Assembly: GCA_018806985.1 (NCBI GenBank)
Contig: JADANN010000197.1
Location: 1,691,501 to 1,755,500 of the forward strand
Length of the DNA stretch: 64,000 bases
DNA from: Angiostrongylus vasorum
Lineage: Eukaryota; Nematoda; Chromadorea; Rhabditida; Metastrongylidae
Direction of reading: 5' to 3'
Shown: piece by piece, positions 11,560 to 24,700 of the stretch
Layout of the letters: each line of letters begins with the position of its first letter
Numbering within the stretch: the stretch's first letter is position 1
Made by a program: the position numbers and the translations under genes
Notes under the pieces: generated by a model
Told to the model about the DNA's origin: nothing
Database searches by the model: none
Seen by the model: only the letters and a program-made list of their open reading frames with translations

Positions 11560-11840
11560 CCCACTCGTTACATCACGATGAGTGGCCTTTCAGTTTGACC
11601 ATAGCATCCTAACCCACCATCTATTTAAAAACTTTGATCACCATTAATACTTTAGCCTTTTCCATCGAATAATTAAAGTATTCTATTATAAAATACGTCC
11701 AGGTTCTGAGGAACGCGAAATCGCCGAAACGTCAGCCATCGACCAACGAGACCAACAACAACGACAACGACAACGAAGACCTATACCAACCTCGCATCAG
11801 CTAAAGAAGATCAGTTTATAAGATCATATAAATAAACAGA
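11560..11840 (+). repeat. Penelope terminal repeat (pLTR)
   Basis: 3' untranslated part and terminal repeat of the plus-strand Penelope fragment. AACGACAACGACAACGAAGA, CTATACCAACCTCGCATCAG and AAGATCATATAAATAAA mirror 9003-9215, making about 2.8 kb bounded by inverted ends. Confidence 0.8.
11702..11737 (+). ncRNA. Hammerhead ribozyme core (Penelope)
   Basis: Helix I strands GGTT and AGCC (one G-U pair) bracket CTGAGGA, a helix II (CGCGAAATCGCC region, first pairs mutated), GAAAC and the cleavage triplet GTC. All core nucleotides fit CUGANGA...GAAA...UH. Cleavage would be after the C at about 11733. Confidence 0.65.
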
Positions 11841-11954
11841 ACATCCTTCATGTTCTTCTCTTTCATCTCCATACTTCCTATTTCACTTGGACCAAAAAAC
11901 AATCCCAAAAACCCGAATATCTATCCCAAAAAATCAATACCAAGATTCATCCCC

Positions 11955-12182
11955 GTCCTGGTATTAGACTATTCGCATGGTGGCAAATCTCCTTTGATCT
12001 ACAGGTGCGGCGTAACTACCTATGGTGGTTTCGACCTGGAACAAACTTTTGTCTTGACTGACCGCGGAACTCCAAGGAAGCACAACGGCGAAATCAGCAA
12101 AACTCTGAAAAATGAAAATTTTGCTGGGGCCTGCAGAACTAGTGAGAGGTCCCGTCCAAGTATCCAAGTAAGTATCTCTCTT
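11955..12182 (+). mobile_element. Non-autonomous RTE copy (family D), 5'-truncated
   Basis: Has GCATGGTGGCAAATCTCC, then a GACCTGGAACAAACTTT and AAGGAAGCACAACGGCGAAA block shared with 23268-23640 and 52355-52775. It ends CCGTCCAAGTATCCAAGTAA exactly like the RTE at 26.5-29.7 kb. It carries RTE ends without the coding body. Confidence 0.75.
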
Positions 12183-15100
12183 GCGCCATCTTTGTCACCT
12201 CTGATCTAAAGCAGGGTTTTCATATTGGCCATTCACACCTGAGAAATACAACTGCAGAATTTGCCAACGATTGGTTTTTTGAGCGTAAATGGGTGCTATC
12301 AATCGCATTGCCGCAGTTATATTATGTGAATGGCTTTATTATATTATATTATTACTATAGAAGTTGAGAATTTGATGAACTCAGAAATGACCACACAGGA
12401 CGCTTTCTCATTCTTAGAAAGATTAGATCAGATTAAAAAATCTTCCAATGTCGAACGTTTCAACCTTGAATGGCCTCCACTTATCAGAATCATTTTTCAT
12501 AAAAATGCAAAAAGAAGCCCTCCGTCATGGATTATAGAGTACTTGGCCACTAAGACCTAGTCGCTTTTTGAAAGAAAGCGGCAGAGACTACTGAGGAAGT
12601 AGCATTCGCATGAAATTTAGCAATAGTGGAGGATTTTTGGGAATGAACGATAAAAGCACCTAAGCGATGAAAACAGAATGTTTTCATAGATAGTCGATAC
12701 CTGTTTGGTTCCTACAGTTCGTTGTTTATTGACATGATACATTTTTTCATTGGCTCATGTTTCATTCGTCCACATCATGACACTTGGTTCTAACTTACTG
12801 TCAGAAAAAAAATAACCAATTAGTCTTTGCAGAAATGTATTCGAAGTATGATAAAGGAACGAATTACTGGAGACCATGAAAGTCTGCACTTGTCTTAGCT
12901 TGGGTGCAAAGGAAAACCCTGAATGACAATTCAGAAAAAGCAAAAAAACTTGGCATGAGTCATTTAAAACCAGACTAAGGTCAGTTACACCAACGCGTTG
13001 TAAACAAAGCTTCCTTAGTTGCACAGTGAGCAATAGTCTTCAGGATTTCTGGTGAAAACTGCTCTGTTATCCTGAAACTGTCAGGATTCTCTTTCTCATT
13101 TAAGTGAAAACCTCTTATAAGCGTTACAAATCATTGATTCTAGGAGATAACTAGTTTCTAGTTTCACTCAATTTGATATTATTTATTAATTAATCGTCGG
13201 TGTCGTACTGCAACTAACCACTTTACCAGCTCATAGGCACTTCCAGTGTATACAAAGTGCCTAATTCCTCATTTGAGTTATTTTTGTAGATAATCCTCAT
13301 CTCTCTGGGCTCACGAATGAGATTCTACTGTCCTGAAGCTACCAACGGTACTGTCTTCTTTATCAGCTTTTCACTTGAAAATCTGTTATTATTTCCTATC
13401 TTCTATGATTGCGACACAAGCAAACATGCTTCCTACTTCTCACCGAATATTCGGTACTACTCAATCTCTGGATGAATAAGTAAAAGACTAAATGAGCCAA
13501 TGAGCAAATATGCAATAATATCGTAGCTATATCAATAGGTAGAAAACATGCACCCAGGGCAGGCAAAGTTGTTTATCAACACAAAATGTTGGACTGCTCC
13601 CAATATCTTAACGAAAAGTTAGGATGAATGACGTCAGCAGTAACAGAACTTTTCACCTGTCAAATAAAGGTGAAGACAAACACAATCGTTTGACGATGAA
13701 AAATGATCCATAAGAAGGAAATCGATCACCTATGATATGGACCTATATGGAAGTTTCTTTGAATTAGTTCATCTTGATTCACTTTTAGTTCAGAAAGAAG
13801 AGCTGCAAAATGTTTTGCAACGAGGAACATCGCTTTCCGATTTGTTAGGAGTTGTGGGAACTCCACATAGAGGGATTTCAAGGCTGACTCATGGTAACAA
13901 CAAACTTCAAAAAGTAGTCATGAGGATACCCTATGATCCGGTGCCGACTACTCTAAACTCGAGTCTCATGTATGAAATAAAAATCGATACGGTATTTAGA
14001 GTTCTTGATTTTTTTTGACCATATCAATATTTATCTGTATCGCCACAGAAATTAAAAACTTTCATTATTTGTTCAATAATGTAGGCATAACGGCGATACG
14101 GTAGGTTGATGAACAATTTTCACAGAGGCGAGAATTCTCGTAGAATTTCTTTTAATCTAAAATATTTCATAGTGAAGCTGATGTACACATTTTCTCCGGA
14201 AGAACCATTTAAATTGGATAGGGAGATATACGGAATTTCGGAACGATTACTGTAGGAACGTCATCTGAGTAGAGTTTCACACTCTCCGCAACTGCATGAC
14301 TCTCTATTGAATGAAACTGTATCTGGTCTTTATGCAAGTGATAAAAAGCGAATAAATGCTTTAAGACCTAAACCTTGGGTTACCAAGTGTTTTCAATTAA
14401 AATTGGAACTCAAAAAAGCCATGTTATGGGTGGTCAAAAATGCCAAACTAAGTTTTAGTCACTTTAATAAATGCTTACGAATTCAAGGAAGAGGATGCGC
14501 CAAGGGTAATAAAAGACTAGGAAATTCTACATTCCAGAACTCGAGAATTAGAACTAATTATTTCATTGAAGAACAGCTTCTGAATCAACTTAAGCCAATT
14601 TACTGTTATGATCTCAAAAGCTCCCTTTTCCAAAAAAAGGAAGAAACGAAATATTCTCACCCCCACCCCCCTCTCCCCCCCGCCCCCGCTTTCGTAGCTT
14701 TCATAAAAATTTGCTTCCAGATGTCGGATGGAAATGGATTCTACTTAAAACCTTACTTTTCTTAAAAAGTGACAATGAAGTGAAAAAACATAGTGATTAG
14801 GAAATAAATCTGCTTCATGAAGTTGACTTTAGTAAAAGTACTACAGAAGTAAACAAAGGTGAACGGAATCACGAATAACACACGTTGGACGAACGTACAA
14901 TAGATTGAAAAATCGATTAAGATTAATGAAATAACAAGACAGTTAAAAAATATAACTAGTAGAATGCCGGCCAATAAGCTTTAAGCGAATAAGAGATGGA
15001 ATCTAGAACACTTAATGAAGAAAAGGTGCTCTAAACTAATCCTTTCATTCTGATTGATAACTCTACTTAAGCCGCTAGCGGTTGCTTGAATGCTGCTCGG

Positions 15101-15569
15101 AGAGACACCAATATTCGTGAATGGCAAAATATTTCTAAAACAGCACTACTTCAGTTCGATAGTCAAAGTCCAAAACCTTTAAAAAAAACTTCTTCATCAC
15201 TGTATTTCTATGCAAGTGTTCTTCTCGGAATGTCAGTTCAGACAAGGCGTTGTCTTCCACACATGGTGCGACTTAATCGTGCTTGATCCCAGAGGAACTG
15301 GGACAGATAATTTTACTTAAGAGTGATCGAGTATTCGCCGTCACATTCGCTTTAAACAAAGTAAGATGATCTTTGTAAAATTTCATGAAAAGGTGAGTAG
15401 AACTGATAGTAACATGCCCTAGTATTAGACCTATTTCAGTTCTAGAACGAAATTCGACACTATTGATCAGTTAAAAGAAATAAGTGTGTAGTAAGTTATT
15501 GAAAAAAAGAACGACGTTTCTTTAATAGGAGCAAACGATAGGAACAAACGATCATGGTAACAGTTTTAC
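12183..15569. other. Unassigned stretch, may hold 3' tensin exons
   Basis: No recognisable SH2 or PTB segment was found on the minus strand, although the tensin gene should continue here. Plus-strand frames at 13737-14018 (93 codons) and 14307-14765 (152 codons) are unrecognised. The second runs into a C-rich tract (14656-14691) and is probably chance. A minus-strand frame at 12755-13033 is also unrecognised. Confidence 0.4.
14656..14691 (+). repeat. Poly-C/pyrimidine tract
   Basis: Runs of C broken by single A, T or G. Confidence 0.85.
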
Positions 15570-15707
15570 CTTCGTGCTTGTTGAAATCCTCATAGCTGTC
15601 AGTGCGATTTCCCTCTTGCAGTCGCCGCCTGACGGTTCCCGCAACTGACTTTGTCGGCTCCTGTCCGATCATCAATTCCAGAACCACACGGTTGTCCACC
15701 AACGCGT
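15570..15707 (-). CDS. tns-1: Tensin exon: end of C2 domain and linker
   Basis: 138 nt. Acceptor CTTTGATTCAG, donor GAAG|GTAAAA. It encodes [14 protein letters not shown] (tensin FPEYGKVEFVFS strand) and [12 protein letters not shown] (tensin RWDSYDNFSGHRED). Exits phase 1, so at least one more exon must follow below 15,570. Confidence 0.92.
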
Positions 15708-18700
15708 CTGAATCAAAGCGAAAGTGTCGACAATATTTGGAACTACCCACTCACTAAAGGAGACATTCTACGGTTTATTTAAAATAGTGTAAAAATATAA
15801 AGCTGACTTGTACCTCAGCTGTGTTGAACCATAAAATTGTAAATATTTTAATTAAACATGGATTTTACATGAATGCTGAGGTACATGAGCTAAATTCGGA
15901 ACCTCATTTGGGCTTAGAACCCGCGATTACCCTTTCTGAGAGCTCAAGTGTTATCCACAACACTAACGGAAGCCCTGCTTTATCACTCTTGCAGCCAGTT
16001 TTTTTATTCTAACAATGTTATCAGCAATCAACGTCACGCGTCAACGAGAATGCTTACCACCCAGCACCTAAGTCTCCGAGATTTGTTCATGTCTCAGGAT
16101 TCTTGTGATTTCATCTCACATAATACCCTGTTATGAAAAGAAGAACAGGGTTAAATAAAAAGCTAAGTATTGTTATTTAAACTGCCACCTCATCTTAGCT
16201 GGTTTCGATGTCGATTTGTGCTCTCCAGATCATCCTGCTGACTGATGATTGCTGCTCGCATCGTTAGAGTAAAAAACTAACTTAGAGAAGTCAAAGCAAG
16301 GTCCTTGGTTGAGGTGGTGGATAGCACGTGAACCCATAGGGGCAATTGCGGGTTCGAAATTAAGGCGTGTTTCCGAATTTCGCTGACCCAGCATCCTTAT
16401 GCTTCCATTTTTACATAGTGCACTGTCATAAAAAAAAGGACAGACAGTAAATAAAAAATTAAACATGGTGAACCTAGAGTATGGCACAACATGAAGACTT
16501 ACAACAAAACGTAAAGCACTTTTTTGAAGTTCAGTTTGTGAAGACGACCAACGTTAAGTTAAAGTTAGAAGTACTAAAATCAGTATTCAAAATCAAGCAA
16601 GGATTTCCTTCATATGAAGGATCCCGGACCGAACCAAGAGCAGTTGAACACTACACTATATTTGCTCGGAGTTTCAGGTGGATTCAAGGAGTGCACTTCC
16701 TATATTTCAGCTGCGGCAGATTCACTTATACTTTCAATACGAACGTAATCGTATTCAAGCAAGGGAGTGCTTCCATGCAGGAGGTAGTATTCCAAACGGG
16801 GACTCGGTGAAAAGTTGGAAATCAAATAAATGGGAAGTATATAACAAACGATTCGGAAACGTATTTAACACATTAAACCTAAGTCGACTTAAGTGGAGAC
16901 CGACAGGCTACCCATGAATGATTTTTCGTAGCAAAAAATAGTGAAAATAAATGCGCCGGTACGAAGAGTACTATGTTCTTCTGTCCCTTTATGTAGTCGA
17001 CCTCAGTGGGAAGTCCTACCTCATATTAGGGAGTAACTGAAACTTTCTTAGCGCTAACTGGGTCATCCGCGACCTATAACAGATAGAATACAAAAAATAG
17101 GACGGAAGTAGCAGAGTAGAAAAATCCTGCGCAGTAAACAGAATGTTTCCAAGAAACCGTCTCAGTGAAAGTACACACATAAATAAATCATCCTCTAATG
17201 AAATGTAGATCTCTTGTAGGGAAAAACTAAAAGTGACATGAACTTGTTTACTTTAGAAGAAGCGAAGAGGAATGAATGCACTTATTATGTCATTCAAATC
17301 GACATCAACTTGTTTATTTTAAACGGATTGAAAGGACTGTGTGCCTCCATTATATCGTTATGTTTGTTTAAAAATGGAGCTATCATAGAACATATTGAGC
17401 ATATTTAAACGAACATATTAAATATGCTAATAAATATTCGTATAACAACATTTTAAAATTTGTAGTTAAAGTTCAAAGAAAGTTTTATCTAAACCTGATA
17501 AAAAAGCAGGCCATTAGAGCTAAAAGCACACTGAAAGAAATCACTTTGTACACACTGTAGCGCAGTGGTCGAAGGTGCTCCTCAATACACATAGGATCAA
17601 TCCCCGCGTCTATGGCCCACCAAGCCTTCCATCTCTCCGGGATCGACAAATTGGCACCAGACTTGTCTGAGAGGATAGCAGCACTGGCTCGATACATCGG
17701 TAGGCCACCGTGGGTCATTTTTAAAGCAACATATGCATTCAATCACCTCCAAACGATGCTTAATGAAGTCGCGTGCATGGCGCATCCCTCAAGGATTGAC
17801 CAACGCCGAGAGCTTTATGCTTTATTTTCTAGGCATTGTAAACTGCAACTCATCATTTTCCAGCCATAAATGCGTTACCTCGTACACTCAGTAGGATGTT
17901 GAACATTGGCAACCATGTGGTAACTGAAGTTAAAATCGACACCGTGAGAAGAGAAATTTCCGGAAGTTTTCTTCATCACTCCTCTCATAGACAGAACGAA
18001 CAGCCCACTGATGCTCAACTTCCGAATTCTCTTTATTTATCCGGAGATCGATAGCATATTGTTGTGGCAATGAAGTAGAAAAGGGGAACAAAAACAAAAA
18101 ATCATTCAGCCAATCGGCTGTACCAAAATGTAATTCATCTTCATCAATCTCAGCGAGTCTTAACAAATGGAACAACTAATGCGATGGTCGCGATGAAAAC
18201 AATGTCTACGCCATTAATGTCTTTTCTTCTACTTCTTTCTGAACTGACAGCGATGTCGTTTGAAACCATAATAGAAATTCACTGTTAAATAAAATGGCAG
18301 CAGATGAGCTGCTATAAGACATTAATCACCAAGCAAAAAGTGGATGGAAACGTCCCACACCTTTTAGTGAGAGTATAGTGCTTAATCGAGCTGTACATTT
18401 CTAAGTTCTGGCAAAAAAAAGAATGTTTAGAAAAAAGAAATAGAAAATTTATTCAGGGGTCCGAGAGTCTTGGGGTTTGGAGTTGAGATAACTGTTATTA
18501 AACTGGCTGAGATGAAAGAACTGCACAAGCTCGCGCTAGGTGAATTTCGTGACAGTCAATGTGGTAGATGGGTTAAGAGTTAGCGTTTAAGACTACTGGA
18601 ATCCCGTCCATGACTATTCGTAAAAAATGGGTCAAGAAAATACCTCAGTTATAAGCACAGTACCATTACAACGAGAACAGTTGTGATTTTTTTCAATTTA

Positions 18701-21700
18701 GCACGAAAGAAATATATGAATTGTTTTATAGAAAACAGAGATAAGTATTAAGCAGATTACTAATGTGAAGATTCAAACCTGCAAAGATGAGATCGAGTTC
18801 CTCCTTGTGGAACAACAACGTCGTGCCTTTGGCCGGTACGTCAAGTGCACAGGTGTTAATCTGACAACAGAACAACACCGCACGTGCCTTACCGCTAAAA
18901 TTTCAATTTAATGACAAGGAAACAAAGAAGAAACAACTTCATAATAAGGAAATATTGAAATGAGACCGTTTTTTGGCTAGAGGAACAATCAGGATAGCAA
19001 AAGAAGGTGGCAATGGGAAACTAGTGAAGGATATGTAACCCTAACTCGCAAAAGTTTACAATCAATATCAACAAATATATTGAAATTACTCTGAAGTCAA
19101 TCTGTTTAAAGCTTTGTTATTAAAGGTAAGACCTAAAACCAAGGATAAAATAGAGGTGATATAAAAAGTCAGAGCTAAATATAGCTCGATAATGAAAGTA
19201 ATTTAAACAACGCTCTTGTTGAAGCCTATTTAGTTCCAGCGAACACTTAATGAATGTCCTAACGTTGCGGTAAGAGCATTTATCGATTGGGAGCATCTGT
19301 TCAACGTGAAAATTTATGAAGCAAAGTGGGATTACAGTAATACAAAGTAGACCACTCACATCAGTTGATGACATTTGATGAGTACATCACCACGGAGTCG
19401 TAGTTCATGTTCGACATCAAATCGTAGGACATCTTTCGAGGTACTGTAATGAAAACCACTTGACCCCACCTTGGATAAGCTGATTTTTCGGTAACCGACG
19501 ATTATTTATCGACCATTCGAGTATTTGAGTATTTGAAGAGTTCCGAACTTCACGGTGTAATACAGAAGACTTTGCTCTGCAGAATTAATCACATAAATAA
19601 TCTTCATAGAACCTGCTTTAAAATTGAACATGTGTAAAATTTAGACTCTAAAAAATTGGGGACAAAATCCAATGTTTTAAAGTATCCAAACGAAAAGCAG
19701 CGGCTGTAAACATAAACTCTCTTCTCGTCGTTTAACGAATTCCAAAATCAATGTGAACATTACAGGTGCGCTAAAGGTGGAGGTTTTAGTCAACATTTTT
19801 TTGAAGAAGACGCAGATGTCGGAACGCTAGCCGAATAAAGCCTAGTTGCAACCATGTGTTAGCTTACTCATCTGAGAAACTACTGGTCTTAATCAAAGTT
19901 TTTCTATCGAGATAAACGCTTAACTTCATGCTAACTAAAAGCTTATTAATAGCATTTTCGATCATTGATTCCCATGTGAAATGGCTGACGTAAAGGGTAG
20001 ATTTACTTTTGACTTTTCGCAAATCAATACTCGGATTACAGAACTGAAAAAGAATACTAGACATTTTAAAAGGCCGTGTATAAGTTCGACTTCGTGAAAG
20101 TCATGTGTGTGAGCCTCCCAACCGCATTACTCATATTGGAAGTCATCTGGGAAACTTTGTGGGACAGGATTTTCACTCACATATACTTCTATTCCATACA
20201 TTACTGCTTTAGTTTCTTCATATGCTGCTCATATGTTATTGCCAAGTTCATTTTGAAATTTCATTTCATGGGGTTTTCAAACCCAGGCCAAAAAATAGAA
20301 TGAGTAACGTAACCACTCAAGTCATAAAAATAACACACAAGGAACGCTTGCAGAGTATCTTAATATGATGAAATGTATATTAGCCAAATCAATACAGGCA
20401 GGATCCCGAGAATGTTGTCAAAATAGCAATCGTAAAAAAGGTTATCTAAATATTTTTTAAACATTAGGCAAAGTCCTCACAGTAAACGTTGACTCTGAAC
20501 ACGTCAGTGAAACCAAAACTGTAATGCATCTACGAACATCTTTCCATTTTTGCAAACACTGGAACCATCTACATACCAGAATGCTCTCATCCTTTAGAAG
20601 ATGTCGCGATCTCGTTCAAAAAAAGAAGAAAGGGAAAGAGAAATGTATGATTGACCAAAGAAAGTTTATTATGAGACAAAGTGGACGGTAGACGATGCAC
20701 TCAGAAATGACAGGAAAATATCTCAACCAGAATAGCATCCTTGGTCCATAATATGATTATTTGGAAAAGGCTTGACTACCAGGACTAGGACTCTGCGTAT
20801 CAGTACTAGGACATAGTTCAACTGTCAATATAACTAATAGACTATAGAATCTACAATGAGGAGGATAAAATAGTTGGGTCTCGGCCAATCTCTGAGGGAT
20901 GCACCATGTATTCAACTCCATTCGTTGAATCACAGTGGTGGCCGAATACATATTTGAGCCACACAATGACATGCAGCCTCCTACCGATGTATCAACTCAG
21001 TATTTCTTGTCATCCCATACAAAGACGAAGATTTGGTTGGCCCAGGGCGTGGGATCGAAATAGTGATCTCGTACACACTGTAGGGCATTTCTAAGCACTG
21101 AACTACACTTTTCCCAACAAGAAGGATTATTAAATGACAAACAGACACAGAGAGCTGGGAAATCATAAGGCATTCTTTACTAAACACAGTTACAAAGATT
21201 ACTCTAAAAAGTTGGTTATAGGAAGGAAAAGCAGAGAAGAGTGTAGAAGGATATATGAAAGATAAACACTACAGTAATCATATCACCTTTAAAAAAAACG
21301 TCACATTCACGTACCATACACAGATCTCTGAGGCATTGGGTAAAGATACTACCCTGCCTTCGTGACAAATCTATGCAAAAGCAAATGGCATGGCCTTCCT
21401 AGACAAATTTATTATCCTTCTGATTTAGGTGAGATTACGAGATTAAGGTGAGATTTTAGGTAGAAAGGGTGTGGTTGGTTCTGAAATAAGCTAACGACAG
21501 AATTAGAACATGACAGGCACCTCACCGTGCTGGTTATACGATCACACGGTTATTAACCCTCATTCCCAAATAAAATTGATTGGAATGCATGTCTATGAGA
21601 TAATTATATTCATTAGTAAGATAAGAAGCAAAATGTGCAACTGCAGCTTACGAGTTCAAAGGACTTTGAAAATCTGGGTCTCGACAAAATGGTGGATGAA

Positions 21701-24700
21701 TTGGTGGTACGACGGAAGTAGTTGGTGAGAAGCACGACGACTTCAGTCCAATCCAAATCCACATATGCTTTTGCATAATCGATGCCGACGCCTCACATTC
21801 AAAGAATGCCTCCCAGTTGCGCCAATGTGTTGTCAGCCGGATAGCGACAATGCCCTCAGTCCACCACCCTCACCAACTAATTGTCCTGATTCGACTCGAT
21901 AGAAACTCACACCGCAAGAGGGAAAACTTCAAGACAACTAGTAGTTATAGTGAAAGAAGACGACAAGAACCGAAGGAACTTCTTCTGATAACTTTTTTAC
22001 TATGTCTAGCTTCTCCTAATTACATCTTTTACAGTGAGTTTTTATACCGCCACTACCAGCTAATTGTTATTATTCGACTCCATAGAAAGCCACACAGCAT
22101 AGGGGCTGACATCAACATAACCACTTTGGTGCTGAGACATTTGCAAAAGTTGGACCCCAGGCCAGAACGAACCGCGATTACAGTTTCCGACCCATGTGTT
22201 TCGCACGGCACCACTGAGGCTCTTGCCTTGCTTTTCTCTCAGGCAATTTTGTACCTAACGGTGCCATCAGCAATCACGTATCAACGGCAGTGGTCCGGGA
22301 AGCACAAATCGGCATCGAGCCTATTTAGAAGAGATAAGCAAAGCAAAGGGCTCAATGGTGCCATGTGTAATTCGTGAGCCTTCGGAAATGGTAATAGCGG
22401 TTCGATCTGGTCTGGAGTCCGTTTTGCAAATACCTCAGCATCTCCTTTACATAATACCATGCCGTGGAATATAATAATACGCAGTAAGACAAAAGTCAAC
22501 ATCGTGAACTCCAAAATAACCAGTAACCATCGTGAAACAAGACGACGGCAGCCGAAGGATAAAGGAAAAAAGGATAAAGCTCTCGGCGCTAATCAATCCC
22601 CGAGGGATGCGCCATACATTCGACTTCATTAAGTATCGTTGGAGGTGATTGATTGAATGCATATCTGGCCTTTACAATGACTCGCGGTGGCCTACCGATT
22701 TATCGAGGTAGTGCTGCTATCCTCCCAGGCAAGTCTGGCAGCAATCTGCTTAAGCCGGAGAGATGGAAGGCTTGAAGGTCATGGACGTGGAATTGATTCC
22801 AAGTGTGTGTCGCAGTGGCGCCTCCAACCACTGCGCCACACGCGCCCATGGTTGCCGAAGAAACCTCTTCTAATCGCCTTTCCACTTTGCCTAACTTGTT
22901 TTGATTCTATCGTTTCAAAGTCTTTACCATTTCATAACTTTCATAACGACTGAGTATTGTAAGCATAGTTCACAGTGCAGATATTATATTTGTTTGAATG
23001 GACTCCGTTAAGAGTTCTTCAAATAAAGAGTTCATACTTCGATTACTTTTCATACGATAAAGAGTATTTTTTCCATAAAATTAACTGAGAACAGCGGAAA
23101 ATAAAACGGGAAACTGTAAAAAATAAAGAAAAAGAAAGGTTGAAAAAAAACAAGATTTAAAAAAGGACATTAACTTGAAAATGACCTGTTAAAAAAATGG
23201 GCAGGTCGTAAATGTAATTGGTTCCGTTTCTACTCGTATTGATTTTCAGGATTTTCAACAACCTGACAAAATGAATCCTCCCAACGGCTTCCCGCCTCAT
23301 CGTGGCTGAAAGGAGTTCCCGGGTGTCGGGTTGCGATGTACAGCGGGGGATTCATCCCCTGGGGCCTCCCAGACTGAGAAGGAGACCGACATTTCCATCA
23401 GGAAGCCCAGTTAAGTTACCGTCCTGGTGCCAAATTAGTCGCATGGTAGAAAATCTCCTTCTGATCCACAACGGCGGCGACTGCCTATGGTGGTGATGAC
23501 CAGGAGCTAACTTTGGCCAGGCTGACCTCGGGTCTCCAGGGAACCACAGTGGCTAAACCACCGAAACTCCGAAAAAACGAAGATTATGCCTGGGACCGCA
23601 CAATGGATGGGCCATCAAAGTTTCGAAATATCAAAATAAATAAGACAAATCAATAGAAACGCAGTTCGATTCGCCATCAAACAAACCCAAATCAAATGCG
23701 CCTCTCATATGAAAAGCATTTTCGGTTGCTCGACCAGAAACAGTTCCATTTTCGAGGAATTCTTAACTGCTGCGGAAAAAATAGGTCCGTTAATACAATG
23801 TCGAGTCAGCAAGTGGTTCTTGACAACTAATATTCACACCTAGACCAGGTTTGACAGAGGTCCTGCTTAGTGTTTTTTGGAATATGGAAGCACTTGTCTA
23901 ATCTTAGAATTAAACAAAGACAATCATCTAAAAGATCTTTGTTCCACGGTTACAAATGTATGAAGTTAGCCAACTTGTGAGAAGCCCGTTGGGATCCACA
24001 GAAAGGAATGATTCCGCAATTGCACAACGAGCAATTCCAAACATCACATCGTCAAGTTAATTACAGGATTAAACTCAAAGAACTTTGAACAGATGTTCTT
24101 TCTGTTACATCATCTCCGATATCCCACTTCTGGACTACTATTTCTTATAATCTGCGAGCGCCTGTTGCGTGAAAAATAGTGAGTTCACTTTCGACGCCCC
24201 ATATTTTTTTCCTTCAGGTTCGAAATTTCATGATTACTGAAACACAGGGACTGAGGGGTTATTTTAAAGAAGACAGTGATCGAAGATGGATGCGAACACA
24301 TACCTCACTAAAGTTATAAACAACAATCAAACATTCTTTTTTTTTGTAAGCGTTCTCTAAAAAGTTTTCTTATTTCCCAATAATTTACAAAAATTAAGGA
24401 ATTATTTTTGGAGAAATACGCTAAAATATGTGAACTATGTATTCACTATTTTTCTTAATGCTCATCCTTTTCCATAGCAGGTTATGACGTAAAGTATAAC
24501 TAAAAAGATGCTGAGATATTAAAGATCGATAATGATATATTATAAGGCAAAACAAGGGACCCACATGGCATAGCGGTAAACGCGTTAGCCCCCGGAAAGG
24601 GTAATAGCGAATACGTTTCCTATCGCATACACCTACGGTACGGAGTTTTGCAAATATCTTAGTATCATTGTAGTTATGTGAACTATGCAGTAAGTAAAAG

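Noticed and set aside
14307..14765. 152-codon plus-strand frame as a gene
   Set aside because: No recognisable domain, passes through a poly-C tract, and lacks splice or promoter context.
21817..22377. 186-codon plus-strand open frame
   Set aside because: Its second half overlaps a reversed SINE-B and its first half is a diverged duplication; no protein family resemblance.
24550..24620. tRNA-like segment with box A and box B matches
   Set aside because: No complete cloverleaf, and it is continuous with the SINE-B body and tail, so it is not a tRNA gene.
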